From: Megaustenia siamemsis
Taxonomy: Eukaryota; Mollusca; Gastropoda; Stylommatophora; Ariophantidae
Length of the DNA stretch: 64,000 bases
Reading direction: 5' to 3'
Assembly (NCBI GenBank): GCA_032433765.1
Contig: JAVIAB010000139.1
Span: 45,576,190-45,640,189 of the forward strand
Every line of letters starts with the position of its first letter. Within the stretch, counting starts at the first letter, position 1. The notes under the pieces were generated by a model that was given only the letters and a program-made list of their open reading frames with translations, was not told the origin of the DNA and searched no databases. A program made the translations under genes and the position numbers. Shown piece after piece: positions 24,242 to 35,700 of this stretch.

Positions 24242-24620
24242 CCAATGATTATCAAATAATGACTTGAATGGAACCAATAATTTGGTCAGCTTCTGTAGAG
24301 AGAACACACAACCATCCAATCGTCTACGGTCTCTCTGCCAGCCCCACCAATGAGAACAAAGTATCCTGTTCGCCAATCAAACTCGATATGGAAACTTACT
24401 GATCTGTCTTGTGTCCTGCTGATCAATGAAGTCTTGTGGAAATCAACAACTACGGTAAAACACAGATAATGTATAATAAAGAGAATAATTGGCTTGTGTT
24501 ATCCTTACTTGATGGCAAGAAAGTCTAAATATTTAAGATGGCGTCGCAGTTCTTTTTGCTGCTTGGAAAAAATGGGTCATATCGTGTGCGCATCGCCAGT
24601 ACGCAGACCGGAAATTTGTT
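24242..24620. promoter_or_regulatory. Candidate bidirectional NFYC/MED8 promoter
   Basis: Between the two divergent genes. Direct CCAAT at 24242, 24316, 24347 and 24373; ATTGG (reverse CCAAT) at 24488-24492; YY1-like AAGATGGCGTC at 24535-24545; ETS-like ACCGGAAAT at 24607-24615. CpG dinucleotides are locally more frequent than in the surrounding AT-rich DNA. On the minus strand a good splice donor (CA then GTAAGT) lies at about 24399, fitting a noncoding first NFYC exon that splices to 18412. The promoter role is inferred from motif clustering and position only. Confidence 0.5.
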
Positions 24621-25499
24621 TCTTTCATGTATGGAAGTCTCATGTCAGTGTTCTTGCTAGACGTAATAAAATTGTTTATTTGACGAACTGGAAATCTGAA
24701 AATGCAGCCACCTCAAACGGTTCGATTCTGTTACTGTCATCTGCGAACATTGTCATGCTACTTAAGATTGATTATAGAATATTTGATATTTATATTTATG
24801 AATATGCCGGATGTATTTTAATAATTTAGTCAAACTGAAACTTCTTAGACTTAACACTTGAAATAAGTTGAAACAAAAAACATCCTGGTGCTGGTGAGGG
24901 TGGACGACGGACGTCGTTTGTCAAATAAAAAAAACTTAAAGCAAAACATAACCGTAAACTAAATTATTAAACCAACTCAGCAACTGACTTAATCGTTTAA
25001 GAAATGTTTCTAATTTCTCTTGTTACAAGACTTGTGATGTCTAGTCTTCTTTCTATCAGTAGTATCAGTATCATGATACTTGTGAGTGTCAGTTGAGTAT
25101 CACTACACTGTCTGCTGTAGTAGTAGTGATGTAGTCCGTCACTCACTGTTTTTAGTAGCACTCTAACTAAGCTACTAACTATCTAAGGAATTCACACTAC
25201 TTGCTTGCTTAGATTAGAAGGAGTTAGGGTAGACTTTAACTTTAATACTAAAATTATACTTGACTTAACCACAAGACTGTAAAGACAAGTTACAATTTCA
25301 ACAAACTTGTCTATACTAAATAAATATTAATTATACTATACTTTTACTTTTATACTATTACTATTAGTATTATATAGTATAATATAGCTATCAACCAAAC
25401 TTAAGACAACAACAAAAGAATATTTTTTTCATGTCTGTGTTTGATTAAATTATAATTATATTTTTATTATAATAAACTATAAACTGTTATAAATTACAC

Positions 25500-25765
25500 T
25501 CCTAAAAAACATCAGAAAGAAACAATCAACATTTTTTGGGCACATCATCCATGAGAAGAGGAAAGTTGGAATACTTGGTTACAACAGGCAAAATAAAAGG
25601 AAAGAGAGATCGCGGACGACAAAGAGAGAAAATACTGGATAGCTTGGGTCATGGCATGGGAAGCAGTCAACAACAGAACTGATATGCACTGTAGGTAGAA
25701 GTAGAAGATTGTGGAAAGACATGATTCGCCTACGCCAACCGGTATGGTACATGATGATGATGGTT
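25500..25765 (+). mobile_element. RTE-type LINE 3' end, family B
   Basis: AGAAAGAAACAATCAACATT, TTTTTTGGGCACATCATCCA, GAAAGTTGGAATACTTGGTT (GKLEYLVTTGKIKGKRDRGR) and the tail GACATGATTCGCCTACGCCA then ATGGTACATGATGATGATGG. Confidence 0.85.
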
Positions 25766-27676
25766 ATAAATTATTAATTTAAAATTAATGATAATGTTTA
25801 ATAATAAATTATTTGTACAATTCAATACAGCAGAACAATGACTACTTACTAATAAAATTTAATATTTATATTATTCTATAATTTTTTATTATTTATAATT
25901 GTCTGTGTTACTTACAGTACTTTACTGTACTGTTAAATTATAGTAATAATATTATAGTCCCAGACAATTATCACATTGACAGTGAAACTTGTTTTTGCAT
26001 TATATAAGTAATTTTTTTTTATATGCTTTACTCTGTAAAGTGAGTGTACAGTAATGCTACTGACTGAACTGAGTGTATTTAAATTAATAAATTATGTATC
26101 TAAATATTGATGAATTTTCATGTGTTTAATTTTAAGCAATTTATATATATTTTTTATAAAACTTTCACAATTCTTTTTTTTAACTTTTAAGATATATCAT
26201 TGAAATTGGTTTAAAATAGTATAGTTTAAAGTTGTAAGCATAGCTGCAGCTAAATAGCCTTTGATTGAATAAATATAATAACAATCAAGTGATACATCAT
26301 TCAATTTATGTTTGTACATCAATTATTTAAAAAGTAATTAATTTAAAGTGAATGTTGATAGTTTATATATAATATATATATCATTATGCTTGTCTGTGCC
26401 AGAAGAGCTGATTTTGTTATTCATGTATATATACAATCTAGGTTTAAGCAGTCATGATACATTTAATATTTATAAGATAAAGAATGCCGTAACGCTGTCA
26501 TGCCTCATTTATTTCACAATCAGAACCTTGCCTATTCAGATCATTCTGGATAATGTGATTTATGAAAAAAAATGTGCTATGCAATGAACAAAATATAGAG
26601 AAATGCAACAAAGTATCCATGTATTTATTTGACTGTTTTTAGTGTTTTATTTAAGAGGCACTATTTTTTCCTTCACACTCTAGCACAAAATTGCAAATCT
26701 TTCAAATGTTGTTAGGTGTCATTATAAGATTACAACTATGAATATTGAGGTGCAAAAACCTGCCCATGCCAGAGATGAATGTGTCGGACTGAGTGAAAGA
26801 TGCAGATATTGCAGCTTTGCCATAAACTAGTGACACAGTTTACCCATGCCCAATTTAATGGGTGAATGTTTAGAGGAAGAACAAGAAAACCAGTTGTCTT
26901 GGATAAAAAAAATTTTTTTTTTTAACTTGTTCTAAATGTTCTTGAAAGAGGGGCTTAACTACCCATGATTACATATTAGAATGCAACATATCAACTGTAA
27001 AAAGCGATTAAAAAGTAGCTGTTGAATATAATAAACTAAAAAGTTTTAATTTCATTTGAGAATTGCATGAAGTTTTACAAACCAAAACTTTTATTATGTG
27101 TGTTCATAATTAAGTGTACACTTAGTAGAATGACAAACAAATTATCTAAAAATTGGGGGTTATTCACATAAAAATATATAATCCACTTGAATAATTTTGA
27201 TAACGCATACCATATCTCCTTCACACAAGTTTGAATGAGTCACTAGCAGACTATCACTTCTAGATTTGAATAATAAATTTGTCTAAATCACTTTCTTTCT
27301 AGACAATGTTTGTGAAAAACAGAAAAATCTGCTGACCTAATTTCATTGTGGAGACAAATTTTGACAATGAATTTCAAAATGAAAGAATTCACCATTACCA
27401 GCAAATAAACTGGAAAACCATTTTAGTGTGCTTTCACGTTGAAGAGTTCCTAGTAACTTGTGTCATATAAAAATATGTCTAAATTTACCACAATGAGATA
27501 AATATTGAAATGGTGGAGTGTGGTGCATTAGGCAGCAACTGGTCATAGCATCAAAGTTCCACTCTGTTGTTGGTAAAAGTACACTGACATTACTATTGCT
27601 GGTTACATTTTAATCTTCTGTTACTTCTTTGTCATAAACACATTTGTTATATTTTTAATTAAAAATTTATTTTCAG
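25766..27676. other. Presumed MED8 5' intron, no element recognised
   Basis: Strongly AT-rich. A single-codon or two-codon MED8 start exon was searched for by eye here and upstream and not found with confidence. Confidence 0.45.
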
Positions 27677-27795
27677 AATGAGGAAAAACAACTTGACTCG
27701 GCACTTGATGACCTCATACAGAGGGTTCGTGAGCTTAAGCAGAGCATTTCAAGTTTCATATACAAGCTTGAAAATGACTATCAGAATATTTCTTG
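27677..27795 (+). CDS. MED8: MED8 first visible coding exon
   Basis: 119 nt read in phase 0: NEEKQLDSALDDLIQRVREL through ENDYQNIS, plus TG of the Trp codon finished by the next exon. The acceptor is TTTTCAG and the donor GTAATA. Confidence 0.93.
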
Positions 27796-30700
27796 GTAAT
27801 AATGAAGAGCTATTTTTGGAGAATTAACCTTGCATTTTGACAAATAACTTATTTTTTTAGAACCTAAAGTGATTTCAAAGCTAGCATGTGTTATTTACAT
27901 ACACAAGTGTAGTGTTGTTACAATAGGATGAAACTAGTGAGGATGAATGACACCAAAACAGTATTTGCTAATTATATTTGAAAATTATCCAAATGCATTA
28001 TGGGCACCTACTAAGAATATATAAAGTTCTTCTTTCCTTCCTCATTTGCCTTTCAGTGTTGAGGAGAGATATAATTTGTGGTCTTTTGCTCTTCTGTTTG
28101 CCTCTGCTGCTATATTTCCTAGTGTTTCTAATATTCCATCAATTCATATTTTTCGTGGTCGACCATGGGGTCTGGTATTCTCACAATGTTTATTGGGGCT
28201 CATTGTGTTGTGTTTTTTATCTTTCTGCCTTGTCACGTGCCCAAACAATTTTATCTGTTGTTTCTTTATATATTCTATGGTGGGGGCTATTCCTAGCTTT
28301 TTTTCTCAGTTCTTCATTTCTTCTCTCAGTCAGTTTCCTGTCATTCGTTTGACACATTTCCTCTCTGTAGAAGCAATATTTAGTTTTATATAGTTTAGTA
28401 ATATATAGAGTTGCTACAATAAATTGATAGAGAACTGTTTTGTTAATATCAAGTAATGAATTATTTTTCTTGGATTTTGTTTGATATTTTGATCAACATT
28501 TACTTACTAGCACTGAAGTATTTGTCACAGCTCATTATTTATTTTTAATTAAATATCTCTTCAACAGGCCTAACATGATGGAGCACTTTGGAGTGCTTTC
28601 TTCTGGTCTTAGCACAACAAAGCGCCTGTTGAAGACTGAAAAGATGCCATTGTTGCGGAACTATGTTTTGTTTCCAATTTTGCTCTCACCTGACAGAGAT
28701 CCACATCTGGAAGTAATGCTTTATTTGTAGTCGCGTAAATGCTTAATGGTCCATTCTGAATCTGCTAATTTTTGTTATATGTGTTTTGATCTGTCAGTTC
28801 CATGCAATATTTTGTATTGTCATTAAAGTACACAATCTACTACCAATGCAAAGTTTGCACACATTAACAACCAAAGATGCCCACAAAAATCATTACAATA
28901 GAAATTAAGATTTATGGAAGAAAAGAGTTGAGGTTTCACCAGAGCTGGATTGCTTTAATACCCTAACTGTTATGTTGGTTTGGATACAATTTTCTGATAT
29001 GACTTTGTGAATAGCTTAATGTGAAGTTGAAATATTCCGGTATAGTAGTTTCTAATTAACATTTGTTAAAATATAAATTAGTTTAAAGACATAGTGTTAG
29101 TAACATAATATAACAATAATATTATTATAACACAATGTTTGGACATAATACTTTCTGACTATCAAAAGTGTTCTTCTTGGTTTGGAGTTAACACTCAGAA
29201 GCAGCAGGGAAAGGGGTGGGGAGTAGATCTGGGAGACCATGACTTTATGGAAAAAGCAGATGCCATTGTGACAGGACATTCCCATATCTGCTCAGTCCCC
29301 CATTCTAGCAACCAAGAAAGTGTTCATTCTAAATGTTCATAATACCATTGTCCTACACTAAATATTCCCGCAATGCTGAAATGCAACAGTGATAAGAAAG
29401 TAGAGTATGCAGTTAAATGTGCTAAGAGATTCTGATGTGTCTTGTCTTTGCACCATACTTGGGGTTTAAAGTCTTTATCAACCATTATTTGCCATGTTGC
29501 TCTTTTGGTCATCTTTAGTTCATTCATATTTTGGTATTCAGTGAAGTGCTTAAGCTAGAGCATCCATGATTTTAATTTGTATCTTATCTTTTCTCAAGTA
29601 TATGTTGACATTCATTCCCTTTTTTCATAATAAGACATACATTATTTCAAATTTCTATAATCTCAGAATTAAAGAATTTTCATTTCCTCATTTATAAATA
29701 TGTTAAATATTTGATTTTGATGCCCTAAGTGTTTTCATTTTTAATTTCTCATCTTCCTTTGCTTTTTATCTTATTATTGTCTATTTAAATTGAAGATGGC
29801 TGTTGCGTGTCTGTACACGACCTGCGTTGTACCTCACTACAAGCCTTGATCTGGGCTAGTTTCTCGGCCCCAAGCAAGTGAGCTGATGCCTGATGTTGTT
29901 GCCTGTCGCCTCAATAGGAAATAAGACAGTGCCCACATTTTCTGATGACCATTAGCATTTTCATGAGTGCTATGGTTAGTATCATACAAACCTCATCAGC
30001 TTTCCGAAGAAATTTCCCTTTTCAGAGGCTGCATAAACCACAATACCATGTATTAGATCAGAAAACAACTCACTGCAGATAGAAGTCTAGCTTTGGTCTC
30101 CCAGTATCAGTTCCAGTTTAATAATCTTGTATGTTCAAATGAGGTTAGCTACCCCAACAAGTATTGGCTCTATATTTGTTTAATAGTGTTGCATACTTGT
30201 TATTTCTCAGAAACTTACTGAGGGTCGCGTTGCAGCTTTCAATCATGAAGTGGTACCAGACTACCTGAGAACAAAGCCTGAACCAGAAGTAGAAGAGAAA
30301 GTTCAAATGCTGAGTAGCAAGGCTTCATCAATCACACCTGAGGTGGCACAGGTATCTTTTCATTATTAATGTTTTTTGTTTCCATTACATTAAATGCAGC
30401 CAAATCCCAATGAAAATGATCTCTTAATAGCTCAGTTCATTTCAACAGAGACACACTTGGGAAATGCTATGTAATATTTTATTTCACGAAACTTTTGTTG
30501 GTTAGAGTGAACTTATGTGGATTCTGCTGCACTTTAAATGTTTTATTGCTTTACCCTTGTAAACAGTATTGTATGTGCACAAGTAACATGCAAATCAGTA
30601 AATTTTCTTACAATAACAGAGTTGAGTGTATCCTTCATGCCTTATGGCATTCATGGAAGATTGCATCAGTGCCTATCAGCACTTTTGCTTGCATTTGCCC

Positions 30701-32647
30701 GATGACTAAAGGAGTATACCTCTTTGTCATCTGCCATTAAAAGGATGTTACTACCTTTTAGCCCAACACATCTGACTTCAGCATGACATTTTTGGGTACT
30801 AGGTTGTCATCCCTCTATGATCATTACTTGCTTGGCCAGACTAGACAGGTTAGTCTGTTACTAGATGCACCACGGAGAGGTGGAGCAGGGTCTGGATAGT
30901 TCTGGTTCACCAATCCTGGCGCAAGCAATCAGCTGTGGGTCGCTGACAACTTCCAGCTCTGCTGCTGTGAGGCCCGCCTTTTCATCAGCACAGATGGTGT
31001 GGTCATCACACCCATTTTTTCCCAGAGAAAATAACTGTTCATTTTCGTTTTTAACATAGATAACCAAATAAATGTGTGTATAAATCGAAAAAAAAATATA
31101 ATAAATGTTACCCGCATGCTTTGTCTCTATGTTCCTGTTTGTAACCATTTTTTTTTTGTGACACAAAAATTTAGTTTGAGGCAGAAATGCAGTTGCTGTT
31201 TTTCCAATGAATAATGACATGGTAACAATTCTGTAAACAGGATTCCATCATATTAGGAGCTAAAATTATCTTATTTAGTTACAAAGCTTCCAACTTTCAT
31301 TATACTAGTAAATGCTATAGCTTTACTGTTTCATAGTTATATTTCATAGATTTTTGCATGGTGGTATTTTTCATTTTGTCAAATCATTCATTTTTTGGGG
31401 GAAAGCATAGCAGTGTTTTTAATTATCATCTTCTGTTCCCCAAGATGGAAGTTTGTGTTTCTTGATCTTGCTTTGGATGGTTGGTTGATGGCCTAGCAAG
31501 CACACACCATCATGATACATTCATTGTTACTGACACAAAGATCTAGACTCTTAGAAAGGACAAATTCAAAGCAGGCACACCAGCCTCACTGTTAGGCATT
31601 GAGATGACTTCATTCACCTTGATTGAGGTAGGGACATCTGTAAGGCTCATGGCTAACAACAAGGCTGCAGATGATAGTGATTAAACATCATGATGCTAAA
31701 AGTATTTGATAACCATAACTTAAAACACCCAATGTTGAGAATAATGTGGATAGCATGAAAGGTACCTATGAGGTGAAAAAGACTATGAGGTGAAAAAGAT
31801 TTATCATTGTCAAATTTCCTAAAAAGGACATCTCAAGGATAGCAAGAGCTGGTGAGGAAATTTCCTTTATCAGTTGCCTCTAAAGTATTCTGTAAGATCA
31901 TCAGAATTACAAATGCTGTGGATATTGTTAAGCTCAAAGAACAAACAGTAGTTAGAAAAGGGAAAAGCTGCCTTGATCATATTTTCACCACAAGATTTAT
32001 ATACAATATGAAATAGCACTAAAAGTCATCAAAGATATGAACAATGACTTCTCTTGTGCAGTTCACACAGAAATGTAGTTAATCCTGAGTGGATGGTTCA
32101 AGGTTCAAACAATGATGTATATTAATTCCCTTGTTATTTGTAATTGACTTCAACTTCATAATGCAGAAATGTGTTGTTAAAAATGGCATTATATGGACTC
32201 TTGGATTAAAGGGCTTTGATTTTACAGACAACATAGTTCTTATCATTAGCAACGTGAGTATGATACAAGAAAAACAATGTTTTTATATATTTGCAAGAAC
32301 TGAAATACTACAGAAATAAAAATCTAATTAGATACTTTCAAAAACAAATGCCTCAGGAAAATACATTGCATACCATGGAATGAACTGAAAATTAGTGCAA
32401 GAATAAGAGAAATTACCTTGTATTGTATCCAACAATATCGTCTGCAGTCAAGAAAAGAAGATGGGCATATGATAGCCATTTGGTAAGAAGAGATGAGAGA
32501 AACTCAATGCAATACAAGCCCTCAAGTGGAAAATAAAGGACAAAAGAAAAAAAGAGGTTAATCTAAACAGGTTTAGGTTCAGATCAGGGACAAGCGGCAA
32601 GATCTGGTGTAGGTCCTGTGCAGTCTGATGGTTTAATGGTACAAAGA

Positions 32648-32734
<87 letters not shown>

Positions 32735-35700
32735 GTCTTTGTTCAGCTTAAAGTGAAAATGTAGGGCATTGTGTCATATATTACAGAAGGACCCTTGGGC
32801 AACCCAACCCTGACAATTTTAAAGTGTTAACCTATACTATATGTTATAGTCTCATTAACAGGGTGTTTATGTTGTGTAACATTTTCTAAAATTTCATTTA
32901 TACCTCAAAGTTTTATCCCTAGATTACGATACCATCGTAAAAATCAACAAACACAAATTCTTCCAAATTTGACAATTTGCCATTGTCAAACATTTTCTCC
33001 TCCCCCCTCCCCTCCTCCTAATTACTACTTCCAATGAGCATTGAATGTTTCTATTGATGTAGCTTTTATTTTTTATTTCCTGCGATACGATCATATGATG
33101 TGAAAAATAATTTGCCAATTTTCAAGACATTGGTCGTTTTAATTTTCTTTTAATTTTTTTTTTTTTAAGCTGTTGGCTGTAACAATAGAGATTTTAACAC
33201 ATCTGGTCCATGCTGTCAAATTTCATAAGAGTCACCATGTTTCGCCTAGTGTAAACGTATGTGTGAGAAGTTTATAGAAAAAACTATTTTTAGAGATTCT
33301 AATGTTACATTTAAGTGGTAGTAAATGTTATTATGGTATCATAAAAAATGTCAGTCTCTGGTAGGTATTGTAATCTAGGTTTAATGAGAAACACTTTTAC
33401 AGAAATTTGAAGGTTCTCGGGTACCTCACAATTTTAAATCTGGTAGTTCTTTTCAAATCAGCAAAATAATTTGGGAGAGTTAATTTTTTTTTAAAAATGA
33501 AAACATATGTCAAAGATAGAGTTAATTAGTTATGTTAACAATTTTCTGTCATCTCTCTCTTTCTCTGGTCCGTTATGTTATTCTAGCTGCAACTGTGACA
33601 CTCATTCATACTGACTTGGGGGGGGGGGGGGGTGTTTGTCTCCTTACTTTTTGCCTATAGCATCTTTTTTTTTTTCATTATTATTGTAATAAAGCTGCTT
33701 TTGCACTGAGTTCAACAATCTCTTTTGATGAATCTTTTGTTCTTCACTACCTCTTTTATTACCTGTTCAGGTGTCATGAGAGATGTGAAGTTCAGGTTCT
33801 TGACCTGATTCAAACAACTTCAGTCATTGCCAGTTGATGTTGTAGCGCTCCGTTGGTGTTGTCTGTCAATCCTGTTCTGAGTCTGCTTCTGGCTCTCATC
33901 TCTTACCATATATGACTTTGTCTGATGTGACCTAATATGACCTAAAGAAATGCTATGTGAAGTGGGCGTATGCGGTTTGTAGTAAAACTGTTATATTTGT
34001 CTTTTGGCCCAACACACACGACTTCACCATGGCATTTTGAAGAGATGGATAGGGGTCTGGATGGTTGTGATTTACTGATCCTAGCAAAAGCCATCAGCTA
34101 TGGATTGCTAACAGTTTCCAGTTCTGCTGCTGTGAGGGGCCTTGCCTCCACCTAAAGAACTAAAACAGATGTTATTTATATTAAATGTGGAGGAGAAAAA
34201 ATGTCCACTATTAATTGGCATTTAAAAAGGGAAACGGTCAGCCACATTCAATTATTGCTGTATATAAAATGTGAGTGTATAACATAATGCTCTGTATAAT
34301 TCAAGACTATTTTCATATTGCTGTATTATAGAAACAGCTGACTATGCTGAACAAGATCACCAGCAATATTCTGGATATTATCAATGCATCCAGTGATGAC
34401 TTGGACAAAGACTCTGGTAGTATTTTTTTTATGTAAAAGAAAAATGTATTCTTTTATCCTCATGGAACTTTCCTTCTTAGGTGATCAACCCTATTAATGT
34501 ATGGAAACAGAGATAGAGCAAAATGGTGCATTTAAGATCTTAACCAGTTCTCTGTAGTTCATTGTCCAGGAATTCTTCTGGGTCATATTTTTGTTCGTAG
34601 GGTGTTGCTAGTGACACAGTCCTGTAGGATGTGCCCTGGAGTCTGCATTCTCAACAATTGCATGTCCGAATGTTCTATTTTGCACAGGTATGCTTTGAGA
34701 TTCCAGTAACCTGTATATAATGTAAAATAATAATATAAATATTAAGATTTTGATATCTTATTTTTTTTTATACATTTCTGTCTGGTCTGTTTTTCTAGCT
34801 TATTTTAGGGGTGTCTTTACTACTTTGAGACTCTGGAATGTGTTCACCTTTTGAAGGTTCCTTGAAGGCTTTCTGCTTTTCCAAGTTTGACTACTTTCTC
34901 ATTTGCGGGAATTCCACAGTGTGCTGATAGTATTCAATACAGGACATGTTCTGTTTGGGGCTTCATTATGCTTGAAGAACTGGCCTTGCATCACCGAGGA
35001 TGACAGTTTTGGCAGTTAAGATTTCTTGATTGTTGAGAGTTGCATATCCTCATGGAACAATTTTACTTTCTTTGTGACAGAATTATGGTGGCATATATTT
35101 TCTTACATTTTGATTAGTTTGCATCATCCCCTGATAACAAGAAATTTTTTTTTTTTTTTTTTTAAACCTAGATCTTTTTATTTGCCCTCCCTCTTTCCCA
35201 TTTAAAAGGCAATTAAGTGCACATAATTTGTTTTATGTCATGATTTTCAGCTTTTTGCACTTGACTCAACATATATAACTTTAAAGAACTTTTGAGGATC
35301 TGGTCACATAATCCTCCAGACATACTACCAGCAGAAGATTTGCAAGTTAAATGAGAGTCAAGCATGGAAGAAATAACACCTTTCAAACTGCTAAAAATGA
35401 TAAAACCACAGTACCACATTGATTTCTCTTAGAAGCCATCAAAGCTGATATTAACACCTCTACCAGGATGTTACTCACACTACTGGATAAAATATGGGAG
35501 AAAGACTGGAAAGAAGTCTATATGATTAAACTACCAAAAACCTAGGTATATAGAAATGCACAAGTTAAAGGGAAATAATACTGTTGTCTGTAGGAAGTGA
35601 AAATAAGTTGCACCATCCTAGAAAGACTAAGAGACCATAAACATTTGAGAGATTAACAAGTTTTAGAGAAAAGATCATACATGTACCAAAAAAAACTACT

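Noticed and set aside
24537..24668. ATGGCGTCGCAG... frame as the MED8 start exon
   Set aside because: It has good start context, but the frame (MASQFFLLLGKNG...) has no MED8 likeness and no donor that would join NEEKQLD in phase. The AAGATGGCG string fits a YY1 box better.
24494..24829. 111-codon plus-strand frame
   Set aside because: It overlaps the promoter candidate; no domain or splice context was recognised.
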